Notes under the pieces: model-generated
Database searches by the model: none
What the model saw: the letters and a program-made list of their open reading frames with translations, nothing else
Told to the model about the DNA's origin: nothing
Program-made: the position numbers and the translations under genes
NCBI GenBank assembly: GCA_022925895.1
Contig: JAKSYS010000207.1
Span: forward strand, 1-64,000
Source: Fragilaria crotonensis
Lineage: Eukaryota > Bacillariophyta > Fragilariophyceae > Fragilariales > Fragilariaceae
Direction: 5' to 3'
Length of the DNA: 64,000 nucleotides
Shown: positions 11,121-21,065 of the stretch, in pieces
Numbering within the stretch: position 1 is the first letter of the stretch
Layout of the letters: the number at the start of each line of letters is the position of its first letter

Positions 11121-11631
11121 GTTGTCATTTTTTATTGAGAAATTTGTTGCATATTCACAATATTTGTTTGATATGTATTATTTTATGGCGGTTTCATACA
11201 TTAATACGGCGTCTTTTGTAAGTCTCCGACACTTTAATGTTTGTCTTAACGAACATCTATTGGATGTATAGCATTCGTGTTGTAATGATAACAAATAGAA
11301 GAAAATTTTGTTCAGTATATCACAATTATGATGATCAAAACAACAGTGGATGATTTCTTAACAACATTGAGTTCTTTCATAAAATTGTTTGATTTTCGAT
11401 TACTCAATTGTCGATTCAAAGCCTCAACATTTTCCCGCATCTTCGAAAACATCTTTCGTTTTCTTACCATTTTCCTCGAGGCTATTGAAATAGAATTGTG
11501 AATTCCTGCCAAGTGGTTTCTTTACTCGTCGCAATTCTTATTTTATATCTTCAAGGCATTTGTTTCATTTTACAGCATTTTTTGTGCACATGCAAAATCT
11601 CACAGCTTGTTTCTAAAATTGTTTCTTGAAA
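11121..11631. other. AT-rich leader of the Plavaka-type unit
   Basis: About 500 bases of AT-rich DNA between the left TIR and the transposase ATG. It probably contains the transposase promoter and subterminal transposase-binding sites, but I could not pick out a convincing iterated motif. Confidence 0.4.
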
Positions 11632-14600
11632 ATGGCATCGGGCTCAACTAGTGGTATTACCTCTTCTTCGCGATGTGCTGGTTGTCATCGATTGTTCAAG
11701 AGGCTTTCAACTCACATTGCTCAGAGTCCCATTTGCGAGCAGCTCTACACAACATGCCACGAGTTCATTTCTGGTAGTGTTCTTCGTAACAATGATGCGG
11801 CAACACAATCCTCACCACTAAGGAGAAGCGGACGGCTTTCATCAAATGATTTGTCATCTGTGACTCATCCACTTTCTGGGAATCTTTCTTCGACAAGGAA
11901 GCCGGCAAATGGTCCAGCATTGACTCGAAAGACGAACGTGCAATCGTCAAAAGTGGACGCATCATCAGGTATAGCCAGGACTAGCAAAGAGCGTTGTTTC
12001 GAGGATGGTAAGATTGAAGATGATCGCGAGGATGGATTCCCATCATTAGATGATGCACTTCCTTGGAACAATGAGGGAGAAGATCCTCACGTTGACGGAG
12101 AAGGGGCACCCGATCGATGTGTGCTGAAACTGTATGAGGAACTGCTTGAGTTGCGTTCAAATCCACTTGGCCTCGACCGATTCTCTCGAGAGGAAAAGGT
12201 CCATATTGAATTGCTACACCTTCTCAAGGAGCTAAATGCACCTCTCAATGCATTTACTCGTATTCTTAATTGGTCAGCTCAAGCCAACAGTAATGGACAT
12301 ATATTCCAGGTGGACTGCCAACCATCCCGAGAGAAGGTTGTACAAAAGTTGTATTGCAGGTACAACATGAAGGGATTAATACCAAAGGAGAAGCAGCTCT
12401 ATCTGCCTTATTCAAAGAGGATCGTATCCATGGTGTATTTTGATGCCTCTCAAGTCTTCGCATCTCTCCTCTCGTGCCCTCTTCTGAATCGCGACGAAAA
12501 CTATTTGTTTCATGAACATAAGGATCCTTTTGTTGAACCCTCAAAGTCTGGTGACATTGGAGACATCAATACAGGTCGTTGTTACCGCAGGACGTACAAA
12601 GAACTTGTCAAGAAAAAGGGTGTCGACATGATTTTACCAACAGTCGTAGCAATGGACAAGACACAAGTAGACACATATGGTCGGATGCAGATGGAACCCA
12701 TGACTATATCTCATGGCCTTCTCAAGCATGGTGTTCGATCGCAGCATAGCGCAATGCGAATCCTTGGCTATATATGCCAATTTCCAGCACACAAGCCGAC
12801 AAGCAAAAAAGGTAGAAAGTCTGGGTTTGCTCCCACCATGGCTGCCGATGTTCCTGACGGCACTGTTATTGGTCAAGTTGCACTGAAGTCTATTCCCAAT
12901 GTGAGCTGGTCCACTTACATCCTTAACGAGATGCACATGCAGATCAAGTTCATCCTCGAAGAATCCGGCTTCCTTGACTTGCAACGCAAGGGATTCAATT
13001 GGATGTTACATTACGATGGGAAGGTTTATCCCATTGTACTGCATCCTTACATCCCATTCATAATTGGCGATACTGAGGGCCATGATCGTCTATGTGGGCA
13101 TTATACAGCTCGCTTCAGCTCCGTTAAGCAACTTTGTCGCGTGTGCGAATGTCCCACCCTTGAATCTGATACTCAAAGGCGAAGTATCGCCACAGGAATC
13201 CAGCTGCTATCAACAAGCTGGTCAGATCGGGTGATTTGGAAGGGCTGAAAGCAATGTCGCAGAACTATCTGGTCAACGGCTTTGACAAGGTTCGTTTTGG
13301 TCTCCATAATAAGAGGGGAATATTTGGGGCGTGTCCTGGTGAGATGTTGCACCTCATTTCCTTGGGCTGGTTTAAATACTGTCTCGAAGCGTTCGCAGCT
13401 CAAGCAGGCGGTCGCGACTCCTTGTCCCTGAAATATTATGATCGACTGTGTGCTTCCATTGGTGGGCGATTGTCACGACACAGCGACCGCGATCTCCCAA
13501 GAATGAACTTCCCAAAAGGATTTTCTTCCGGCACCAATTTGATGGGGCACGAGATAACAGGATGCCTGTTGGTGAAGTTGTTTGCAATGCACACAACCAG
13601 ATTCAGACAAATATTCACACCGCCCCTGCCACCCAAAAACGGTGCAAAGAAGTCGAAGAACAAGTCGAAAGTCAAGGACCCAAAGAAGTTGAAAGTTAAG
13701 GACCCAGAACTACAAAGGCTGAGCAACGAGGCACATCTTGCGGATTGGATACTCGTTGTATCATCCCTCCTCCAGTGGCACCAATGGATGAAGCAATCCA
13801 CCATTTCAAAAGCGCAAGTCACAAAATCACATTGTGCAGTGCAGTGGCTGATGCGTCAAATGGCAAGTGTCTCACCGAGAGCGAGTGGAATGGGCAATAA
13901 CACTATCAAGACCCACTTGGTCCTACACCTCAGCGAAGACATCCTCGATCATGGGGTTCCTGAGAACGTTAATAGTGCCTATGCCGAATCAGCACACATA
14001 CCTCTATCAAAGATCACGGCAAGGAACACCCAAAACGTGCGAAGACATTCACAAGGCAGGCGGCACACAGGTACATCGAAAACCTTGCTATTGCCTCCGC
14101 ATGGCAAGACATGCAGCAGGATATCATTCACAAGGGCGGTAGTTCTTTGCGACTGCTGCTGGAAAGTCCGGTGAAGACGATGCACTTCCAACAATGTCTG
14201 GCCGACAATTCACAATCTCACGGAGGGTTGGGGATCCAAGCCCTAGCTTCCGCTGGAATCGGACGTATCCCACAGACAATCCTGGTGGCGACTCCTTGTC
14301 TCGCAGTGCAATGCATTTCCTTGGGCAACATTGTTTGCTGCCCTTTTGACCGATGGGAAGCTTCCATGCTTCACAGAGTTCATTTGCGTCAATGGGCATA
14401 AGTATCGTGCACATCCAAGCATATACGATGGCAAACCTTGGAATGACCATGCAATGGTTGAGTGGCACGGCTTCCAATATCCACTACCGGCATTTATCCA
14501 CACCTTTGTTGACCTTCGTCACTTGCCCTGAGGTGCACGGATTGCCCTTCAAGAATCGGGACAGCCATCAATAAAAGAAGCAGGAGTGTACGCTCTCATA

Positions 14601-15229
14601 CACTCCTTTGATGCAATCGACGAGGAAGTGAGGGAATTCTCCAACACAATGATAGGTCGTTACAAACTAAATCGCAAGGATGCGAAATCAAAGCCAACAT
14701 TGTTCATGGTTAACGTCAACAACCTTGTCGCACCAACCATAGGCATTCGCGATGTCGGAGCGGAGGAGTATTACCTTTCCTTTTCCGGAGGAAAGACGAA
14801 TGGGTAACGTCATGGGACTCGATGATCAACAAGTGTCATGAATCGCGAGATTCACCTTCGTTAGAAAGTGACTACGAGGAGGAAGAGGTTGACGATGAAG
14901 ACAATGTTGATGATGAAGAGGATGTTGACGACGAAGATGATGTTGACAACGAAGATGATGTTGATGATGAAGATGATGTTGATGACAAAGATGATGGTGA
15001 CGACGAAGATGATGTTGATGATGAAGATGATGTTGACGACGAAGATGATGTTGATGACGACGAAGATGATGTTGATGACAAAGAAGGTGATGTTGATGAC
15101 GAAGGTGATGGCGACAACGAGGAGGAGGATGGTGCCAATGATGAATATGACAGCGTCCACAACAAAGAAGATTCTGATGGGGTAGTGGTGCAACCTTACG
15201 CGAACAAGAAGAAGCGTAGGAGGTACTAA
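11632..15229 (+). pseudogene. Plavaka-like transposase, broken by frame shifts
   Basis: ATG at 11632 starts a C2HC finger-like block (CAGCHRLFKRLSTH...C, 11671-11745) as in Plavaka N-termini. The core at about 12640-12720 reads AMDKTQVDTYG, and CRVCECP follows at about 13140, the usual Cys pair of this family. Next come PGEMLHLISLGW and NTIKTHLVLHL, then a C-terminal block with AHPSIYDGKPW. The tail (about 14870-15180) is a long Asp-rich repeat ending in KKKRRR, a likely nuclear signal. Reading needs five one-base shifts near 13178, 14028, 14140, 14330 and 14800, plus an in-frame TGA at 14529-14531. Neither intron sites nor spare sequence explain these. It would cut and paste the element in the nucleus if intact. 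Confidence 0.82.
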
Positions 15230-15313
15230 AGAATCCAACAATAGACAAGCATTTATTCATGAATGACATTTCGAAGCCTGCGATCATCCTGTAGTAGTAA
15301 GTGGCGGACTTCG

Positions 15314-17127
15314 TCATGTACGCCTCTTCTTTGGAATCCTGTAGTTATCAATGTTCTCTTGTTGTGACAAGGGCCCCGCCTCCTTGGCCTCTGGTGCATG
15401 CGCTTGTGGATCATGCTGCTCATGCGCATTGTCGGCACCATCCTCGTCATGGCCACCACGAACGCTACTGTCTCCATTCTGATGATCGCCAACTTCTTTC
15501 TCGCAAGAATCAACAACACCCAACTTGTTGCTTGCCTGACACTGCGCTCTCCCTGCCTTCACTACCTTTTCCTTCGCGGCGGTGAACGTTCCATACAGCT
15601 TGTTACCAAACTTCTTGCGATCGAAACCAACTTTTCCACCGCTGAGTCCGTCAGGCTGGGAGATCGACGTACAGTGTCTGATTACACGACCATCCCAACT
15701 GATTGCCACACCATGTCCAAGTTTAATAGCCAGGCCAGCGAAAGGTTTCCCCTCCAATTGCTCTCCATGTGCCCCCCGCCGGGGTGCCCGTTTGCCGTGG
15801 ACGTTCGGCAGAACAAAATACCAGTTGGCACCACAGCCGGGAATCTCTTCCGTCCAAACACTGTAGCCTTGTGAAGCGTCGTGCACGTCGAAGTGCGACG
15901 AATTACCAAGGTTGACACTCATGTCAATAGTAAATCCTGCGCTACGTTTTTTATGGGGGTCACCTTCCATTGGTGAGATAGGCTGGAGACCAGTATCGGA
16001 TTCCGTGTCCTCATCACAGCCAGCACCTGAGGGAAGAAAACTTCCCCACATCGTGCCAAACAAAGGACCATATTTCGCAGAAGGCGCTCGGGAACCATCA
16101 GATTCGAAGCATAGGGACGCATCGCACCATTAAAGTCAAAGCCAGTACCAATGGCGTGCATTGTGCCAACATCACCACCTTTAGACCTCACACTCCCACC
16201 CTTTCCCAGTCGACGGTTCAACACAGTGTTGTGGAATGTGATGTGGTTCAATGCCCCAAGTAGGTGCGTGTGGTGGTCCCATTCGTCACGATACATAGCA
16301 GATTGTCGGTCGGCTTCGCCATCAACGACCATCAGGTTCCTGATCATAACCACCGACTGCCGATCAGCACAATGACCCACAGTGTCAACATCAATCCAAA
16401 CATCCACGTAGTGATCGAGTGCTGGATCGATGATCCAACACTGTTCAGGGAGCCTAAAGTGGTGGCAACCCATGGCATAGTGGCGGCCATTCATCCTCGC
16501 ACTGTTGGACCTCGCCAGACGGCGGTTATACTCAGCCTTCAAAACACCTTGCGGCCAACAGCCAATATCCTGGCCGTTGAAAATGTCCGGTGGCAGCATG
16601 GGACCATCACTGTCATGACACTGTACTGCCCTATAGATTATGCGATTCTGTCGTCGTGCAATTGTTTTGTGGAGTGAAATCCTCCAAGCCGACACACGGT
16701 TGAAGTCGCGATAGTACTTTGCAGACCATCGGGTATCCGAAAACCTTTCACGTAGCCATCCTTGCCAAATGTGTACGTGACTTCGGCAACTCCTGTAACA
16801 CCACTGCTGGATAGCGGCGTCACTGTTCTCTTCATGCGCAGCCAGCTCATGTCGAGAGGAATGAGTGACTTTGCAACCCCCGCATCACCTTTGCGGCGCT
16901 CCCGTGCACAGTAAAACACGCCACACTGAGGCATAAACAGAATCATTGTCCTGAACTTGTAATCGAATGCATCGTTGAGGTCCTCAGGTTTGTAACACCA
17001 GACCGTTACAACTTTGTCCGGATCAACGGGAAGTTTACTATTATTCTTATCCCCGCCCTTACCCGCAAACAAGCAATCATTGTCGTCGCCTCCATATGGA
17101 TCGTCAGTGACATCGTTCATGTTAACG

Positions 17128-17171
<44 letters not shown>

Positions 17172-17693
17172 GTTGTTGTCATCCTTGTCAGACTTCCCAT
17201 TCGGGGAAAACTCCTTGCTGGTTTTCCTTTTGGGGCGAAGGTGCCGGTTAAGAATGACGTCCATGACGTAAAATTCTTCGAGATAATCAGACATAGTTCC
17301 ATGACTAGGGAACATGTCACCCATCTCACGGAGACGGAAAGGCTCGTCGCATCCAAAAGCATCAGCAATCCATCTGGTGGGAGTGTTGCATATTGTGGGC
17401 TCACCAAGAATCCGATTGTCTTCCTTCGTCACACTCTGCTGAAAGCGCAAAGTAAATGCCTCTCGCTTTGATGGGATCAGAGCCCTAGACAAGAGTGCCA
17501 TCGCCTGATTTTGGGACGGCAGATATTCACGTGGACTACGTCCCTCTGGAACCGAAGTATCCCCATCTCCAGCGGCGTCTTGTTCGTCGTTCGAGAGCCG
17601 CGGCGATGATCCCATGCTCAAAACTGATGCCTGGCAAGGCGATGTTCTCTTCGACTTCGCAATCAGATCACTATCACGTCGATTGGACGACAT
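15314..17693 (-). pseudogene. Transposon-borne gene with a 2OG-Fe(II) dioxygenase-like C-terminus
   Basis: Three minus-strand frames (17693-16638, 16695-15919, 16063-15314) join with one-base shifts near 16670 and 16045. The N-terminal part is unknown and has a 15-residue Asp run (17127-17171). The middle has a conserved-looking WIDPALDHYVDVW-like region rich in His. The C-terminal part shows a double-stranded beta-helix pattern: HFD (15890-15895, candidate H-x-D), WYFVLPNV, GLAIKLGHGVAISWDGR, then RHCTS (distal His, about 15675). This layout fits 2-oxoglutarate/Fe(II) oxygenases and recalls TET/JBP enzymes that oxidise DNA bases, which in fungi ride on KDZ transposons. That assignment is inference; no clear 2OG-binding Arg was seen. 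It converges on the transposase gene. Confidence 0.5.
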
Positions 17694-17709
17694 GGTATTC
17701 CTCTTCCCG

Positions 17710-17820
17710 CTGTATGGCAGGAAAAGGAAAAAATGTCTTGTTCAGAACCTCTCACTGCTGTATGGCAGTGCAACGAGCGCGTGATGGATGAAACAACCTC
17801 CACTCTCCGCTGTATGGCAG
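17710..17820. promoter_or_regulatory. Three iterated CTGTATGGCAG sites before the dioxygenase-like gene
   Basis: CTGTATGGCAG occurs at 17710-17720, 17758-17768 and 17810-17820, spaced 48 and 52 bases. The first lies 17 bases upstream of the minus-strand ATG (17693). Two copies have a purine-rich extension GGA. Regular spacing at a promoter suggests binding sites for a regulator, possibly the transposase or the accessory protein. That is inference. Confidence 0.55.
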
Positions 17821-18756
17821 GAGGAAAGGATGCGACAACAACACAAGAGAACGATCCGACAGTGATAAGCTACTTCTTGCAAAGTGCTTCAAAGAACACA
17901 ATTTGAAAGGTTGTGTACAAACTGTGAGTGATAGAAAGCCATACACTTGCGAATGGCAACGACGTAGTACAGCGTGTACGACACATACTGAAGACTTAAA
18001 AATTACTCTGAGTACTTTACTCTAAGTACATTTTTTTAATGCATACATTTTATAGGTAATGTATACCATGTGACTTGACCCAAAAAGTTCAGGAGCACAG
18101 AAATCACTCTAAGTACTCTCAATACACACGGCAAGGGTGGCGAGCACATGGTCGGTGCATACCAAATAGCTACGCCGTAATGAGTGTGTTTATCACATGA
18201 CCGATATGTGATAAACAACAATGCAGATGTATACTACGCAGAGTAGTATACCAAAGTATTGTAGATAGAAAAATTTAATATGTACTAATGTGATATTATT
18301 TTGTATCGCGAAAAATTTGTGGCGTATGGAAGAACGTATGTAACATTATAATGATTAATATGATATAAAATGTAACGGACGCACCATATTTACAGAAACA
18401 ATGCCAAAACACATGTTACTTGAATAGTATGATTAGTACCCAAATTAGTCGAAGTAACTTGTCACGCGAAACATTATGAAACATCAACTGACAATAAACA
18501 AACTATATTACAATACAGATTGAAGTTTAAGGTGGATTAATTACATAATCACTATACAAGGGTCAATATATGCGATTTCAAAAAGATATGTTCACAAGAT
18601 TGTTCAACAATGCACGACTTCATTCAAACAAGGCAAAAACATACTAAGCACGCAATAGTAGCCTTGCAACATATCGCATAGAATTTGCTGTTCATCAATA
18701 GTTTAATAGTTTGATAAGACTACCACTTCCCACTCTCCTTCTTGTGTACATCCATC
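17821..18756. other. AT-rich spacer between the two divergent accessory genes
   Basis: About 0.9 kb without a coding frame, AT-rich, lying between the start of the minus-strand gene and the start of the plus-strand gene. It most likely holds both promoters. TACTCTAAGTACATT-like and other short AT-rich repeats occur near 18010-18120. No other structure is seen. Confidence 0.45.
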
Positions 18757-20679
18757 ATGGGTCCATTGCCAGCTACGAAAGACAACGGTCCACCGGAGGA
18801 GACAGCTTCGGAAGACGAGGGTCCACCGGAGGAGATGATGATTCCTCCTCGTCGCAAGTCCCCTCGCACCCGTAAAAAAGAAGCGAAGGCGACAAGAGTG
18901 GCGGCGATTGAGGAGGAGTTCCAGAAGACTGCAAGGAGGCAACTGAACCAGAATCCAAAGAACAAGACGAATGAAAAAGGTACGAACAAGACGAATGAAA
19001 AAGGTACGAACAAGACGAATGAAAAAGGTACGAACAAGACGAATGAAAAAAGTAAGAAGAATGTTGTAAGTACTAGTACCAACCAGAATGATGAGGGAAC
19101 CACTGCTGCGGCTCCAATTGATGAGCGAACCGCTGCTGCTGATTCACTTAATACCGACGACAAGAAGAGGAAGAACAAGAACCCGCAGGTAAGCACGAAT
19201 ACTACCAACAAATCGAGTAAGGGCGCAGCAAAAGTGGCAAAACTTGTGAAGAAGACGGTGGCACGTAGGGTGGTGACAAGGCGTAACCCGGCACCACCTG
19301 AAGAAGAGGAAGAGCAAACATCGGATGACGATAAATCATCGGTGGCAGAAATTGTTTTGGTACGTACAGTGGGTACGAAACATAATCCAAAACCACGTGT
19401 AAAGGAAGAGGAAGAAGAAGAGCAAAACTCCGCTGCTAATCATTCACCAGATCCACCACGCTATGTCAATAGGGACGATGTTGATGATGACGAGGAATAT
19501 GAAACTAGCTACCATACTGCTGACCATTCATCATCAGATGATGACGATGACATTCTTGTGGACAATGAAAATGAAGAAGCAGTGGTGGATTGTGATCAGG
19601 AGGATTTGTCAACTTCAAGCGACGAGGAGTACGAAAGGCCAAGGGGGCGTAGGGACAACGAGTATACTACGGGTCATACAGCCAGTAAAATCCCAACGGT
19701 TGCGGTTGTTGCCAAAGCACCAACAAGTGCTGCCGCATCAACTCTGGGACTTGATGGTGAAACGCTCCACATACGCGGGATGTCGCGATCGCAGTCAATT
19801 AAAAATCGGCAAAAACATGTCACTGACCGTGTACGAGTATTTGTCAAATCCGATATCTTCAGGAAGATCAAGTTTATAAACAGTGATGCGAGTTTTCAAC
19901 AGGCAATCAGGTTGGTGATGGATCATGAGAATGTGCCGGAACAGCAGCGTGGTCATTTCCAGATGCTATACGAGAGCGTGTTTAATGAAGCCTTGAACAC
20001 CAAACGAAGTTCTTGTGAGCAATCGGGTGGAAAGATTGTTCGAGAAACCATCGCCAAGTTTAAATTGACTGGAGAGGAATTGTTCACAATGGACGAGCTC
20101 TGTAAGCTGAGAAGAGCCACAACGGAACGCGAGTTGCAAGCTTTCTATTGGTTTTTGGAACATACTTGGAATGCGTGTGCGGAAGGAGGTATTGGGGAAA
20201 GCACAAGACAAGGCAGTTGATTTCGAAGCAAGAGAGCCCGGTGGTCGTGGCAGAATTGTCACAAAAGTGACGAGGCATTTGCGTTACTAATGTTTGAAAA
20301 TTATATTGATAAGTGGAAATCCATGCCTCCTGTTGCTGATGAGGCCGAAGATTCTGATTCAGAGCAAGGACAACGAAAGAAGAAAGCGAAACCTAGACAG
20401 CGAGGAGCATACACACGAACAAAAAGTGGGCACTGCAAATACGGTGGGTGGAGTCATGAGGGAATCGCACGATTCAATGAACTTTACAGCCTTGTGCAGG
20501 AAGACAGGCAATGCACCCAAGCAGAGGCAATGGAGAAGCAATTACTGGCGTTTTGCATGAGTCAGGCAGGTCTAGTGCATGGACGAGATGCACGAGGAGG
20601 AGAACAAGACAATGACACTGCAGTGCCAGCAGCAATGACTGCAACCTTTGTTGAGGCGGCATGGGATTTAGATGATTGA
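18757..20679 (+). pseudogene. Accessory protein of the Plavaka-type unit, one in-frame TGA
   Basis: ATG at 18757 (ATCATGG context) opens a single frame to 20679, interrupted only by TGA at 20218-20220. The first 300 residues are low complexity: acidic and Lys-rich, with four 24-bp tandem repeats (18961-19056) encoding NKTNEKGT, then Glu and Asp runs. The C-terminal part is compact: a helical region around residues 350-480, and after the TGA a segment reading HCKYGGWSHEGIARFNELY that looks conserved and could be a small DNA-binding fold. I do not recognise the family. It may act with the transposase on the element ends, as accessory proteins do in CACTA elements. Confidence 0.55.
18961..19056 (+). 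repeat. Four 24-bp tandem repeats inside the accessory gene
   Basis: Each copy encodes NKTNEKGT; the last copy is slightly diverged (ends K-S-K). The number of copies may vary between element copies. Confidence 0.9.
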
Positions 20680-21044
20680 GAACGACTGTTTTGCTGAACG
20701 ACAAAAGAAAGTAAAGAATCGATAAGATAGTAATACACGGTATCTATGTGCAAGGGATGTTGCGTTCAGAACATATATGGATGACGGTGATGTACCAATT
20801 ATAGTTTGAATTAAACATAATATGATTATGAACCGACTCTTATAAATTGATGTAATTGCTGAGTACGTAACATAAACGTTTTAATCTCAACAAATATGTT
20901 TTGTGCTTGTTTTGTTTGAGACAAATAAATTGCAAATCAACTTTATGAAGCTGTTGCGCAATATTTGTTTTATTCATAACCAAAAATAGTGAAAAGGTAC
21001 TGATCGGTCATAATTTAATGTTTGGAACTAAACATCTAAAAAAA
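20680..21044. other. Right subterminal region of the Plavaka-type unit
   Basis: AT-rich DNA between the accessory gene stop and the right TIR. No coding frame and no clear iterated motif seen. Confidence 0.45.
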
Positions 21045-21065
21045 CTAAACAATACGCACCTTCTG
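21045..21065 (-). repeat. Right terminal inverted repeat of the Plavaka-type unit
   Basis: Reverse complement of 11100-11120 with two differences. A target AT lies at 21066-21067. The stop that ends the main pol frame of element B (21045-21047) is supplied by this TIR. Confidence 0.88.

Larger units (their letters stand above)
11100..21065 (+). mobile_element. Plavaka/CACTA-type DNA transposon with accessory genes, inserted in element B pol
   Basis: Both ends read inward as CAGAAGGTRCGTWTTGTTTA (11100 onward, and complement of 21065 backward), with two differences in 20. An AT sits on each outer side (11098-11099, 21066-21067). Removing the unit plus one AT restores the reading frame of Copia pol, which fixes the boundaries independently. 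The 9,966-bp unit carries a Plavaka-like transposase (11632-15229, plus), a dioxygenase-like gene (15314-17693, minus) and an accessory gene (18757-20679, plus). A 2-bp duplication differs from the usual 3 bp of CACTA elements. Confidence 0.9.

Noticed and set aside
11632-15229. Introns to explain the transposase frame changes
   Set aside because: Protein homology-like text is continuous across the changes with no spare bases, so only one-base shifts fit.
11632-15229. KDZ (Kyakuja-Dileera-Zisupton) transposase
   Set aside because: The typical KDZ motifs are absent; the zinc finger, DKT box and CRVCECP block fit Plavaka better, although KDZ is the family known to carry TET/JBP genes in fungi.
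14861-15241. Antisense hydrophobic and Ser-rich frames over the acidic tail of the transposase
   Set aside because: They are the mirror of the GAT/GAC repeat that encodes the Asp-rich tail; base periodicity makes open frames on both strands.
17014-17271. Plus-strand Ser-rich frame over the poly-Asp run
   Set aside because: A shadow of the (CAT)n tract in the minus-strand gene.
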